DNA of 62,386 nt from Streptomyces rochei (GTDB lineage Bacteria > Actinomycetota > Actinomycetes > Streptomycetales > Streptomycetaceae): assembly GCA_002155895.1 (NCBI GenBank), contig MUMD01000164.1:1-62386 (forward strand). The letters are read 5' to 3'. The notes beneath the pieces were generated by a model. It had not been told where the DNA came from. It saw only the letters and a list, made by a program, of their open reading frames with translations, and did not search any database. Of this stretch, positions 17,206-26,045 are shown in pieces. A program made the position numbers and the translations under genes. Position 1 is the first letter of the stretch; the number at the start of each line of letters is the position of its first letter.

Positions 17206-18425
17206 CACTCCCCAACCACCGGCTGACGGATACCCGCACCACGCCCAGGCGCAAGGCCCTGATCTCCGGAGCCGGCATCGCCGGTCCCGTCCTCGCGTAC
17301 TGGCTGAACCGCTACGGATACGAGGTCACGGTGGTGGAGAAGGCGGGTGCGCCGCGCAGCGGTGGTTACCCCGTCGACGTGCGCGGCACCGCCCTGGAAG
17401 TCGTCCGGAGGATGGGGCTCCTGCCCCGACTGCGGGAAGCCCACATCGACTTGCGCCGGCTCACCTTCCTCGAGGGGGACGGCAGCGAAGTGGCCTCGCT
17501 CCACCCGCACACCGTCACCGGCGGTGTCGCGGGAAAGGACCTCGAGGTGCGGCGCGGGGACCTCACCGACGCCCTCTACACGGTGGTCCGTGACGACGTG
17601 GAGTTCCTGTTCGACGACTCGATCGACACCCTCGACCAGTCGGGCCACGGGGTCGACGTCACCCTCCGCGGGGGCAGCAGGCGTACCTTCGACGTGGTTC
17701 TCGGCGCGGACGGCATGCACTCACGTACCCGGGAGATGCTGTTCGGCCCCGAGGAGCAGTTCCACCACTACCTCGGATACCGCTTCGCCGTGTTCACCAT
17801 GCCCAACACCCTGGGTCTCTCCCACGAGACGGTGATGTGGAACGCGCCGGGCAGGGCCGCGGCCCTCTACGCCGTGGGGAACGACGACGACGTGCACGGC
17901 TTCCTGACCTTCGTCCACCCGGAGCCGCCGTGCGACGCTTCCCCGGACCCCCAGGCCCAACGCGACCTGGTTGTCAGGGTCTTCGCCGATGCCGGGTGGG
18001 AGGTCCCGGGCATGCTGGCCGTCCTGCGCGACGCGGACGACGCGTTCTTCGACGCGGTCGGCCAGATCCGTATGCCCCGCTGGTCGAGCGGCAGGGTCGC
18101 GCTGGTAGGCGACGCCGCGTACGCGCCGTCGTTCCTCACCGGCCAGGGCACCAGCCTCTCCCTCGTCGGCGCCTACATGCTCGCGCACTCCCTGGCCGAC
18201 CGGGACCACACCGAGGGCTTCGCCGCCTACGAACACGCCACCCGCGACTTCGTCACCATGAACCAGGCGCTGGTCGGCAAGGGGGGCGCCACTCTCTTCC
18301 CGACCACGCCCCAGGCCCTGAAGGAACGCAACGACAGGCTGCGCGATCTTAGCGCCATGCCTTCGGGGGAGGGGCGCCCGGCCCACTCGGCACTCACCCT
18401 GCCGGAACCCGCATCCTCGTCGTGA
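17202..18425 (+). CDS. FAD-dependent aromatic monooxygenase (PHBH/TetX class)
   Basis: A 407-aa group A flavoprotein monooxygenase. The N-terminal dinucleotide fold has 'ISGAGIAGPVLAYWL' (GxGxxG, residues about 22-36) and an acidic strand end 'VTVVEKAG'. The mid motif 'VLGADGMHSRTR' is the DG motif binding FAD and NADPH. The C-terminal 'RVALVGDAAYAPS' is the GD motif that contacts the FAD ribityl chain. It starts within the MFS stop codon (ATGA). The family hydroxylates aromatic substrates, and members such as TetX inactivate antibiotics. Pairing with an exporter supports a resistance or tailoring role, but the substrate is unknown. Confidence 0.92.
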   Translation: MTLPNHRLTDTRTTPRRKALISGAGIAGPVLAYWLNRYGYEVTVVEKAGAPRSGGYPVDVRGTALEVVRRMGLLPRLREAHIDLRRLTFLEGDGSEVASLHPHTVTGGVAGKDLEVRRGDLTDALYTVVRDDVEFLFDDSIDTLDQSGHGVDVTLRGGSRRTFDVVLGADGMHSRTREMLFGPEEQFHHYLGYRFAVFTMPNTLGLSHETVMWNAPGRAAALYAVGNDDDVHGFLTFVHPEPPCDASPDPQAQRDLVVRVFADAGWEVPGMLAVLRDADDAFFDAVGQIRMPRWSSGRVALVGDAAYAPSFLTGQGTSLSLVGAYMLAHSLADRDHTEGFAAYEHATRDFVTMNQALVGKGGATLFPTTPQALKERNDRLRDLSAMPSGEGRPAHSALTLPEPASSS

Positions 18426-18504
18426 ACACGGCCCCATCCCGCGAGGTGAGCGGACCCGGAGGGCCGCGGCGGGCACGGCGAGCCGGCGGCCCTCGGGCGG
18501 GCGG

Positions 18505-19362
18505 TCAGCCGTGCCACCACGGTTCACGCACGTACAGGCTTTCCTCGCCCGCGCACCCCGCGCCGTTGGAGATCTCCTCCGTGTCCAGGTTCCAGCCGAC
18601 GACGCCGGCCCCCTTGCGGCTCAGCTCGATCAGGCGGTTGTCCTCGGTCCGCGTACCCTCGGTGACCTGGCAGCGGACGACCGACGTCCAGGCCTGCCCG
18701 TCCAGCGCCGAGACGAAGCCCAGGACGGGCAGCACCACGGCCGTCAGACCGAGTGCCACCCATTGCTCGAGGGCCGCCGCACGGCGTAGCCAGGGCGCCG
18801 GCCGGTAGCCACGGCCGTCGCGGGCCGGTCCGGAAACCGTGCGCTGCGCGGCACCTCGTCCGTGATGCCGTCGTCTGCCGGTGCGGTACTCCACCACGAT
18901 GCCCCGGCGCAGCGCGTAGGCGGCCAGCCCGGTGCCCAGCCCCCACCAGGGACCGAAGAAGCACGCGTCCACCACCCCTACCGCCACCGGGTTGACGATG
19001 GTCAGCGCGGTCCTCTGGAGCGCCCGCAGGACCCCGCCCGCCACCGGGACCGCGCCGCGCGCCGCGAACAGGGCGAACACGACGCGTGAGGTGACGACAG
19101 CCAGTACGGAGGCGAGAAGCGGATCGGTGAGGACCATGCCGATCAGTACGTTCGGCCAGTTCTCCGGTTCCATGGCGACGAACACGTCGCGGGCCGCGTC
19201 ACCGCCCCCCACCGTGTACGCGACCTTCGTCACCGGTACCGCGAGGGCCAGTGCCAGGAGGACCGTGTGCCCGGGCCCGCCCTTGCGGTCGACCGACCGG
19301 TGCGGCTCCTCCTCGCCCTCGCCGGTGTTCCCCCGGTCGGCCGGGCCGGTGTCCTCCGCCAC
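18505..19362 (-). CDS. Uncharacterised membrane protein
   Basis: About 285 aa starting at the GTG at 19362; the upstream in-frame extension is Arg/Pro low complexity and unlikely to be translated. An acidic N-terminal tail precedes about five hydrophobic segments, including 'HTVLLALALAVPVTKVAYTV', 'PLLASVLAVVTSRVVFALF' and a late 'VALGLTAVVLPVLGFVSAL'. The C-terminal about 65 residues are soluble and would lie outside the membrane. No family recognised. It is the last gene of the minus-strand group after the FUSC gene, separated by 238 bp without a clear promoter. Confidence 0.65.
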   Translation of the reverse strand: MAEDTGPADRGNTGEGEEEPHRSVDRKGGPGHTVLLALALAVPVTKVAYTVGGGDAARDVFVAMEPENWPNVLIGMVLTDPLLASVLAVVTSRVVFALFAARGAVPVAGGVLRALQRTALTIVNPVAVGVVDACFFGPWWGLGTGLAAYALRRGIVVEYRTGRRRHHGRGAAQRTVSGPARDGRGYRPAPWLRRAAALEQWVALGLTAVVLPVLGFVSALDGQAWTSVVRCQVTEGTRTEDNRLIELSRKGAGVVGWNLDTEEISNGAGCAGEESLYVREPWWHG

Positions 19363-19600
19363 GGCGCCTACCGGTGGCCGGGGGCGACGCCGAGCCGGCC
19401 GACGGTCACGATGGCGGGGAGCCGGCCGGCCACTGCCGGCGCCGGCGGAACGCCGATGGCACACGGGGTGCGGGGGAATCTCATGCTCGTCCTGCTCTCG
19501 AAAGGCTCGCTCTCCCCGCAGTCTCGGCCGAGATGTGCCCGTCGGCGACCCGGAGGGCTCGCGGCGCAGCACGAATGCCGCCTTTTCGGTGGCGGCTGCC

Positions 19601-20710
19601 TCAGAATTCCGGCCGCCGCCGACGCCGCGCCCGGAGCGACCATCGCAGCCTCGGACGAACGCTGATGGGGACATCGGTGGCTCCCGCGCGCAGGGCGCGT
19701 CCGGCCTCTTCCGCGTCGGCGCCGGCGAAGACCAGGATGTCCGCGGCCACCATCCGGACGCTCTCCCGCACGGCGACCGGCAGGGCCGGGCCGCCCTCCG
19801 CCTCCGGGATGCTTCGGGCGACGCCGAGGGCGCCCCGGACCGCGCGCAGCCGTACGGCGTGGTGGGCGGGAGCGGTCGCCAGCACCGTCAGGACACCGGA
19901 CAGTCCCCGTACGGCGCGGGCGAAGGTCTCCCGGTGACCGGCGTCGAGGGCCCAGGTCTCCCGGATGAGCGTGAGACAGCTGTTGCCGAGCAGGTCGAGG
20001 TACTTCGTGGTCGCGATCTCCTGGACGACGGGCTCGCGCCGTCCCCGCCACAGCAGGGTGCGCCGGGCGACGGCGATGGCGTCGTCCCGGGTCCCGGCGA
20101 GATCGTTCAGCAGTGTGTAGAGGGGACGTACCTCCTCCCACTGCCGGGCCTCGCGATCCTCCTCGGACTCGCCCAGCGCCCGCGCCGTCAGTGCCAGCGC
20201 ACGGCCCAGCCCCTCCAGTGTGGCGCTCTCGGCGCGTCTCAGCAGGGCCAGCGGATGCGGAGGGAAGAGCAGCTGGCTGAACACGAGCGCCACCCCGGCT
20301 CCGAGCAGGGCGTCCAGGACCCGGTCGACGCCGGCCTGCTGTCCGGACGCCACGGAGATCACCGCCCCCACGGCGGCCTGGGCCATCGTGATGCGCTCCC
20401 CGTCGATGAGCAGCGCGACGAGCAGGGCGCACAGGACGGCCACACCGACGGACAGGGCGTCGTGGCCGAGGAAACGGAATGCCAGCTGCCCGACGACGAC
20501 CCCCGCCACGACCCCGGACAGCACCCGTACGGCGTTGGTGCCCCGCCCTCCGACCGGCGTGTTGAGGGCGACGAGGGTGGCGATCGGGGCGAAGAGCGGG
20601 ACGTGATGGTCGAAGATGCTCCGGGCCGACCACCAGGAGAGCACGGCGGCTGCGGCCTGCTGGAGCACAGGCCACAGGTTGTCCCTGGCGCGCAGCCATG
20701 CCTGGTGCAT
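19601..20710 (-). CDS. FUSC-family (aromatic acid exporter-like) membrane protein
   Basis: A 369-aa protein. The first about 150 residues carry about six TM helices with the FUSC signature region 'HVPLFAPIATLVALNTPVGGRGTNAVRVLSGVVAGVVVG'-type. A long helical cytoplasmic domain follows, ending in 'RARRRRRPEF'. FUSC proteins resemble plant aluminium-activated transporters and bacterial AaeB exporters of aromatic acids. The ATG at 20710 lies 18 bp after the zwf stop, so it is likely co-transcribed with zwf and the sugar porter. Confidence 0.85.
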   Translation of the reverse strand: MHQAWLRARDNLWPVLQQAAAAVLSWWSARSIFDHHVPLFAPIATLVALNTPVGGRGTNAVRVLSGVVAGVVVGQLAFRFLGHDALSVGVAVLCALLVALLIDGERITMAQAAVGAVISVASGQQAGVDRVLDALLGAGVALVFSQLLFPPHPLALLRRAESATLEGLGRALALTARALGESEEDREARQWEEVRPLYTLLNDLAGTRDDAIAVARRTLLWRGRREPVVQEIATTKYLDLLGNSCLTLIRETWALDAGHRETFARAVRGLSGVLTVLATAPAHHAVRLRAVRGALGVARSIPEAEGGPALPVAVRESVRMVAADILVFAGADAEEAGRALRAGATDVPISVRPRLRWSLRARRRRRPEF

Positions 20711-20728
20711 CGTGGTCGGCGCCCGTGG

Positions 20729-22162
20729 TCAGTGCACCTGGCCGGCGTCGAACAGACGGGTTCCCAGCTCGTGCCAGCCCCGCAGGCCGGGGAGCCGGTC
20801 GGCCGATCGAGGGCCCCAGCTTCCGCGCGCGTACGCCACGGGAGGGTCAGCCGGGTCGAGCAGCGGTTCCACGATGCGCCAGCACTCCAGGACGGTGGGG
20901 AAGAAGGCGAACCACTCGGGATCGCCTTCGACGGCCCCGTACAGGATGTTCTCGTACGGCAGCTCCCGCCGTCCCAGCACCTGGGCGTAGTCGACGCCGA
21001 CGGGGACGGTCAGCGGGCCGGTGCCCTTCTCCGGCTTGCCCACCATGAGGTCCGCCCTGATCCCGGTGTCGCCGTCGATGCGGAAACGGATGAGGTTCGC
21101 AGGCGTCCGGGAGTGCTCGCCGCCGAAGAGTTCCAGGGGTGGTTCGCGCAGCTCGACCACGACCTCGGTGGCGGTGAGGGCCAGCGCCTTGCCGCTGCGG
21201 AGGTAGAAGGGCACTCCCGACCAGCGCCAGTTGTCGATGAACAGGCGGGTCGCGAAGTACGTCTCGGTGGCGGAGTCCGGCTGGACGCCCGCTACGTCCC
21301 GGTAGCCGTCGTACTGGCCGCGAACGGTGTCGGCGGGGTCCATGGTGCGGGTCGCGTGCAGGACCCGCCACTTCTCCAGACCCTGGGCGCGGGCGTTGCC
21401 TGCGCTCGGCGGGTCCATCGTCAGGAAGGCCAGGACCTGCAGCATGTGGTTCTGGACCACGTCGCGCAGGCAGCCCACCTGGTCGTAGAACGAACCCCGG
21501 TCGGCGACGTCGAAATCCTCGGCGAGGGTGATCTGGACGTTGTCCACGTAGGCCCGGTGCCAGATCGGCGCCAGCAGCGTGTTGGCGAAACGGGAGACCA
21601 TCAGGCTCTCGACCGCGCGGTTGCCCAGGAAGTGGTCGACGCGCAGCAGGTGGTCGTCGTCGAAGTGGGCGCTCAGCTCGTCCTGCAGCTTCCGCGCGGA
21701 GTCGAGGTCATTCCCGAACGGCTTCTCCACCACCAGGCGGGCGTCGCGGTTGAGGCCCGCCGCGGCCAGCGCGGCGGCGACCGTGGTGAACAGCGACGGC
21801 GGGATCGCCAGGTAGTGCGTCATGAACCCGAACCCGGCCACGGCGTCGCGCAACCGGGCGAAGGTGGTGTCGTCGGCGAAGTCGCCGGTGATGAGGGACA
21901 AGCCCGCCGCGAACCGTTCGAAGACCGCCTCGTCGATGTCCGTGCCCGCGGCGACGACAGCCTCGCGCGCGTGCCTCCGCAGCGCGTCGTCGTCCCAGTC
22001 ACCGGCCGCCACCCCGATGACGGGCACGGTCAGCTTGCCGGACTCCGTGAGCCGGTACAGGGCGGGGAGCAGCATCTTCTTGGCGAGGTCGCCGGTGATG
22101 CCGAAGAGCACCAGGGCGTCGGAGCGTTCCATGCCGGCAGGGCTGAGGGGGCTGTCGCTCAT
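20729..22162 (-). CDS. zwf: Glucose-6-phosphate dehydrogenase
   Basis: A 477-aa enzyme oxidising glucose-6-phosphate to 6-phosphogluconolactone with NADP+. The Rossmann motif 'GITGDLAKK' is at 21-29, 'EKPFG' at 146-150 and the catalytic 'RVDHFLGN' at 174-181. Length is normal for the family. The ATG at 22162 has GAAAGGA 8 nt upstream. It follows the sugar porter by 22 bp, giving an uptake-plus-oxidation operon. It is not next to tal, tkt or opcA as the housekeeping copy usually is, so it is probably a paralogous zwf; that is inferred from context. Confidence 0.95.
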   Translation of the reverse strand: MSDSPLSPAGMERSDALVLFGITGDLAKKMLLPALYRLTESGKLTVPVIGVAAGDWDDDALRRHAREAVVAAGTDIDEAVFERFAAGLSLITGDFADDTTFARLRDAVAGFGFMTHYLAIPPSLFTTVAAALAAAGLNRDARLVVEKPFGNDLDSARKLQDELSAHFDDDHLLRVDHFLGNRAVESLMVSRFANTLLAPIWHRAYVDNVQITLAEDFDVADRGSFYDQVGCLRDVVQNHMLQVLAFLTMDPPSAGNARAQGLEKWRVLHATRTMDPADTVRGQYDGYRDVAGVQPDSATETYFATRLFIDNWRWSGVPFYLRSGKALALTATEVVVELREPPLELFGGEHSRTPANLIRFRIDGDTGIRADLMVGKPEKGTGPLTVPVGVDYAQVLGRRELPYENILYGAVEGDPEWFAFFPTVLECWRIVEPLLDPADPPVAYARGSWGPRSADRLPGLRGWHELGTRLFDAGQVH

Positions 22163-22184
22163 CGTGAGCGTCCTTTCTCGAACG

Positions 22185-23648
22185 TCACCGTCCGCGGGGG
22201 CCCGCGGCCGGTGCCGACGGGTCGGGCTCGTGTCCGAAGCGGGCGTGCAGGGCACGCTGGATCTGTTCGGCGTCGCGGTCACGGGTCTCGGGCAGGTAGC
22301 GGCCGACGAAGAGGAACGCGAGCACACAGATGCCGGCGAAGATCCAGAAGGTCTCGCCCTGACCGATCGCGGAGGCCAGGGGGAGGAAGGCGAGACTGAC
22401 GACAAAATTGGACACCCAGTTGACCGCCGTGGCCACGCTCGATCCCGCGGCCCGCACGGACGGCGGGAAGATCTCGCCCAGCAGCGTCCAGAAAACCGGT
22501 CCGAGGCCGCCCGCGTACGCGGCGATGTAGACGACCATGAACAGCAGCGTCAGCACCGAGTTCATGCCGACCACGAACGCGAGTCCCAGCAAGAAGATCG
22601 AGACGGCCATGAGGGCCAGCGAGACGAGGACCAGGACACGACGGCCCGCCCGATCGACCAGGCGCAGTGCGACCAGCGTCATGACGAGGTTGATCACGCC
22701 GATGAACACAGAGTAGAAGATGGAGTTCGACGCGTTCAGGCCGGTCTGCTGAATGATGGTGGGCGCGTAGTAGATGATCGTGTTGATGCCGCCCAACTGC
22801 TGGACGGCGGCGAGGGCGAGCCCAACCACGAGAGCCGGCCGGACGTCGGGCATGAGGAGCTTCCTGGTGCCTTGGCCGGTTGCCCCGGGGTCCGCCTCCT
22901 GCTTCTCGCGCTCCTCGGCGATCCGGCGCCGGGCGCGCTCGATCAGCCGGTCCGCCGTGGCCTCGTCGGTGACCGAGGCGATCGCCCGGCGCGCCCTGTC
23001 GTCCTGGCCATGGGAAATGAGCCACTGCGGAGATTCGGGGAGAAACCACAGGGTGGCCGCCACCATCAAGAGCGCCGGGACCGCGCCGACGGCGAACATC
23101 GCCCGCCACGTCCCGTCGGCCGAGAACGCGAGATTGACCAGGTAGGCGACCAGAATGCCGAGCGTGATCATCAGTTGGTTCATCGTGAGGAGCCGCCCGC
23201 GAACCTTCGAGGGCGAGATCTCGGACAGATAGACCGGCACCGTCGCCGACGCCGCGCCGACCGCGAGACCGAGAACGACACGGCCCGCCATGAGCAGCGC
23301 GTACCCGTTCGCCGCGCAGGCCGTCGCCGTACCGACGACGAACACCACGCCGATCACGCCCAGGGTCTTTCGCCGGCCGAATCTGTCGGACAGCCGGCCG
23401 ACGGAACTGGCACCGATCACCGCGCCGATGAGCAGTACGCTGACCACGCTTCCCTGCTCCAAGGAGTTCAGATCGAAGTCCTGTTTGACATAGAGCAGGG
23501 CGCCCGACACCACGCCCGTGTCGAATCCGAAGAGGAAGCCGCCCAGGGCGATCGCGGCCGCCCAGAAGGTGATCTTTCGCTGTCCTTCGCGAGACACTTC
23601 GGTGACTGGTCCTTGGACGCCCGGTTCTCTGGAGAAGCCCTGAACCAT
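22185..23648 (-). CDS. Sugar-porter family MFS transporter
   Basis: A 487-aa, 12-TM sugar/H+ symporter. The family motifs are all visible: 'GFLFGFDTGVVSGALL' (TM1), 'GRLSDRFGRRKTL' (motif A), 'VPVYLSEISPSKVRGRL' (PESPR-like loop), 'FLPESPQWL', 'QQLGGINTIIYYAP' (TM7), and 'RYLPETRDRD' (PETRG-like end). It most resembles GlcP/XylE-type porters. GAGGAAG precedes the ATG at 23648. It leads a minus-strand operon with zwf and the FUSC gene. The 468-bp upstream region contains a perfect 14-bp inverted repeat that may be its operator. Confidence 0.93.
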   Translation of the reverse strand: MVQGFSREPGVQGPVTEVSREGQRKITFWAAAIALGGFLFGFDTGVVSGALLYVKQDFDLNSLEQGSVVSVLLIGAVIGASSVGRLSDRFGRRKTLGVIGVVFVVGTATACAANGYALLMAGRVVLGLAVGAASATVPVYLSEISPSKVRGRLLTMNQLMITLGILVAYLVNLAFSADGTWRAMFAVGAVPALLMVAATLWFLPESPQWLISHGQDDRARRAIASVTDEATADRLIERARRRIAEEREKQEADPGATGQGTRKLLMPDVRPALVVGLALAAVQQLGGINTIIYYAPTIIQQTGLNASNSIFYSVFIGVINLVMTLVALRLVDRAGRRVLVLVSLALMAVSIFLLGLAFVVGMNSVLTLLFMVVYIAAYAGGLGPVFWTLLGEIFPPSVRAAGSSVATAVNWVSNFVVSLAFLPLASAIGQGETFWIFAGICVLAFLFVGRYLPETRDRDAEQIQRALHARFGHEPDPSAPAAGPRGR

Positions 23649-23808
23649 GTCACTTCCTCATGTCTCGGCCATGTCGTGAGTGATGCGTTGAGCCAACGTG
23701 AACACTCTCCGGGACCCGCAGACACCAACAGCGAAGCAATCGGGTGACCTGCGGCCCGCCGGGCTGGGACACGTCGCGGTGTGCTGCTCGGGGCTCAGGC
23801 GCAGGTCA

Positions 23809-23853
23809 GCGGTCACGATCAGACGGCAGGGGCCGGCGCCTGATCGTGACCGC
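23809..23853. promoter_or_regulatory. Perfect 14-bp inverted repeat, 17-nt spacer
   Basis: GCGGTCACGATCAG (23809-23822) and its exact reverse complement (23840-23853) flank a 17-nt GC-rich spacer. It sits between divergent promoters, about 160 bp upstream of the sugar-porter start and about 265 bp upstream of the kinase start. That position favours an operator, possibly looped, over a terminator. Confidence 0.55.
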
Positions 23854-23876
23854 GGTAGGTGTGCGTACCCCACCCC

Positions 23877-23917
23877 CTACCCCGGTATCACGTCGGCTTG
23901 GCTCCCCGGTGTGACGC
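23877..23917 (+). promoter_or_regulatory. Composite operator/promoter motif (copy 2), upstream of NarL-type TCS
   Basis: CTACCCCGGTAT (23877-23888) is followed after 9 nt by TTGGCTCCCCGGTGTGACGC (23898-23917). It matches copy 1 at 12039-12080 in both blocks, in the flanking CCACCCC and almost in spacing. It suggests that the response regulator at 25352-26026 controls its own genes and the FtsX transporter 12 kb away. Confidence 0.55.
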
Positions 23918-24103
23918 GCCGGCGACCGTCCTCCCCCTACCCTCGGCTCGTCACGACGGGCGAGGCGGAGGGAGACGGGTGGATGTTCCGCCTCGGGACG
24001 TTCACGGCACGTGCCGAGGACCGGCCTCGTCCACTGCTACCGCCAGACCCTGCGGCACATGAGCCGGCGACCCGCGCCTGTCCGGCCGTCGGCGCGGGAC
24101 ACA

Positions 24104-24109
24104 TAGGCT
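24104..24109 (+). promoter_or_regulatory. -10 box (TAGGCT) for leaderless kinase transcript
   Basis: TAGGCT ends 7 nt before the ATG at 24117. That places the transcription start at or next to the start codon, the usual geometry of leaderless Streptomyces messages. Confidence 0.5.
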
Positions 24110-24116
24110 GGTGCGC

Positions 24117-25355
24117 ATGACCTCAGCGAAGGAGGAACGCCCGCGCGCGCTGCTCGCCGACGCCTCACGTCCGTGGGTGCGGCTGCTGCCGTGGGCGGTG
24201 GCGTTCGTGCTGTGCGTCGCCCTGCTGCCCACGACCATCGTGGTCCTCACCGCCGACTACGGCCTGAACGGCGGTGTCGCCGCCGGGCTGGCCGTCGTAC
24301 AGGCAGCGCCGCTGCTGCTCGCCGTCGTTCGGCCCCTGCAGGTCTGGTGCGTCGTCTTCGTCGCGGACGTCGCCGGCGCGCTCGCCCTTCTCACGGTCGA
24401 CTTCCAGGAGCGGCTGCTGTGGCCGTTCCCGCCCATGGAGATCGTCGGGTACGTCGGCCTCTGTCTCGCCTTGGGCCTGCGCGAGCGGCGTCGGACGCTG
24501 GCGTTGGTGTGGTCGGCCACGGCGGTCGCGAACGTGGCCCTGGGGTTCGCCGCGCCCCACGGCTTCGGTGCCAAGGGTCTGCTGTTCACCATCCTCGGGG
24601 GCGTCGCACTGCTGCTGGGCGGTGTACTCCGGGAGCGGACCGAGGTGCAGCGCAGGCTGGCCGAGCAGGAGACGATCAGCGAGGCCGAGCGGAGCCGGCG
24701 CACGCTGCTGGAGGAGCGCGCCCGGATCGCCCGCGAGCTGCACGACGTGGTGGCGCATCACATGTCCGTCATCACGGTGCAGGCGGACACCGCCGAGTAC
24801 CGCCTCGACAAGCTTTCGCCGGACGTGCGGGAGGAGTTCACGTCCATCGCGGCGACCGCGCGTGAGTCGCTCGGCGAGATGCGGCGCCTCCTCGGCGTGC
24901 TGCGCAACGAGGAGACGCGCGGCGAACTGGTGCCCCAGCCGGGCCTGGCGCAGATCGGGCAACTGGTGGAGGCGACGGCACGGGCAGGCGGGCCGGTGGA
25001 GTTCACCCCTTGTGACGTCGACGTGCCGGAGGCGGTGGGGCTGTCCGCGTACCGGATCGTCCAGGAAGCCCTCGCGAACGTCGTGCGGCACGCTCCGGGC
25101 GCGCACACCCGGGTGTCGCTGTCGGTGTCGGAGGACGACGCGCGGGACGGTGCACAGCTCACCGTCCTGATCGTCAACGGCCCGCCGCCACAGCCGTCCG
25201 CCGAGCCGCTCGAGGCCAGCGGCACCGGGCACGGTCTCGTCGGCATGCGCGAACGGGTACGGATCATCGGTGGCACCCTCGACGCGGGGCCGCTGCCGGA
25301 CGGCGGCTTCCGGGTCGCCGCGCTGCTTCCCCTGACCGAAAAGGACTTCACATGA
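24117..25355 (+). CDS. NarL-type sensor histidine kinase (DesK/HisKA_3 class)
   Basis: A 412-aa kinase. Five or so TM helices occupy about 22-170, followed by a coiled region and the HisKA_3 dimerisation domain with 'RARIARELHDVVAHHMSVI', where the phospho-acceptor His is residue 209. The HATPase domain has 'AYRIVQEALANVVRHA' and 'GTGHGLVGMRERV'. No extracellular sensor domain is present, so it probably senses in the membrane or through a transporter. It overlaps the response regulator (ATGA). An in-frame GTG at 24111 is the alternative start. Confidence 0.93.
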   Translation: MTSAKEERPRALLADASRPWVRLLPWAVAFVLCVALLPTTIVVLTADYGLNGGVAAGLAVVQAAPLLLAVVRPLQVWCVVFVADVAGALALLTVDFQERLLWPFPPMEIVGYVGLCLALGLRERRRTLALVWSATAVANVALGFAAPHGFGAKGLLFTILGGVALLLGGVLRERTEVQRRLAEQETISEAERSRRTLLEERARIARELHDVVAHHMSVITVQADTAEYRLDKLSPDVREEFTSIAATARESLGEMRRLLGVLRNEETRGELVPQPGLAQIGQLVEATARAGGPVEFTPCDVDVPEAVGLSAYRIVQEALANVVRHAPGAHTRVSLSVSEDDARDGAQLTVLIVNGPPPQPSAEPLEASGTGHGLVGMRERVRIIGGTLDAGPLPDGGFRVAALLPLTEKDFT

Positions 25356-26026
25356 CGACGCGCGTCATCATCGTCGATGACCAGGCCATGGTGCGGGCCG
25401 GTTTCGCCGCGCTGCTGGCAGCCCAGAGCGACATCGACGTGGTGGGCGAGGCTCCCGACGGCGCGCAGGGCGTCGAACTGAGCCGGCGCACGCATCCCGA
25501 CGTCGTGCTGATGGATGTCCGGATGCCCGAGATGGACGGCCTGGAAGCCGCGCGCCGCCTCCTGGAACCGCCGCCGGGGGTGACACACCGGCCGCGCGTC
25601 CTGATGCTCACCACCTTCGACGTCGACGACTACGTCTACGAGGCGCTCCGGGCGGGCGCGAGCGGCTTCCTGCTCAAGGACGCGCCGCCGGCCGACCTCA
25701 TCGCGGCGGTACGTGTCGTGGCCGCGGGCGACGCGCTGCTCGCCCCTTCCGTGACGCGCCGCCTCATCGCGGACTTCGCCAAGCAGCGCCCCGCCGATCG
25801 CGGCAAGCCCGCGCTGCGCCTCAAGGGTCTGACGGAACGCGAGACCGAGGTCCTGACCCTGGTGGCACGCGGCCGGTCGAACGGGGAGATCGCGCAGACC
25901 CTGGTGCTGGCCGAGCAGACGGTGAAGACGCACGTCAGCCGCGTCCTCACCAAGCTCGATCTGCGCGACCGCGCCCAGGCGGTGGTCTTCGCCTACGAGT
26001 CGGGGCTGGTGACCCCGGGCGAGTAG
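25352..26026 (+). CDS. NarL/LuxR-family response regulator
   Basis: A 224-aa protein. The receiver domain (1-120) has acidic 'VDD' at 8-10, phospho-acceptor Asp55 in 'VVLMDVRMPE', and Lys in 'FLLKDAPP'. The C-terminal LuxR helix-turn-helix has 'LTERETEVLTLVARGRSN' and 'TVKTHVSRVLTKL'. It is coupled to the upstream kinase by a 4-bp overlap. The paired motif at 12039 and 23877 makes the FtsX ABC operon its most likely second target. Confidence 0.95.
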   Translation: MTTRVIIVDDQAMVRAGFAALLAAQSDIDVVGEAPDGAQGVELSRRTHPDVVLMDVRMPEMDGLEAARRLLEPPPGVTHRPRVLMLTTFDVDDYVYEALRAGASGFLLKDAPPADLIAAVRVVAAGDALLAPSVTRRLIADFAKQRPADRGKPALRLKGLTERETEVLTLVARGRSNGEIAQTLVLAEQTVKTHVSRVLTKLDLRDRAQAVVFAYESGLVTPGE

Positions 26027-26045
26027 GCCCGCCCCACTCCGCCCC

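Larger units (their letters stand above)
23649..24116. other. Divergent regulatory region between sugar porter and two-component genes
   Basis: A 468-bp gap without a gene. It holds a perfect 14-bp inverted repeat (23809-23853), the second copy of the CTACC/GGTA composite motif (23877-23917) and a TAGGCT -10 box at 24104-24109 before the kinase start. The density of elements supports separate control of the two divergent transcripts. Confidence 0.6.

Noticed and set aside
11977-17208. Very long minus-strand open frame opposite the ABC, MFS and monooxygenase genes
   Set aside because: Low-complexity Arg/Gly/His translation with no domains; a shadow of the high-GC genes on the plus strand.
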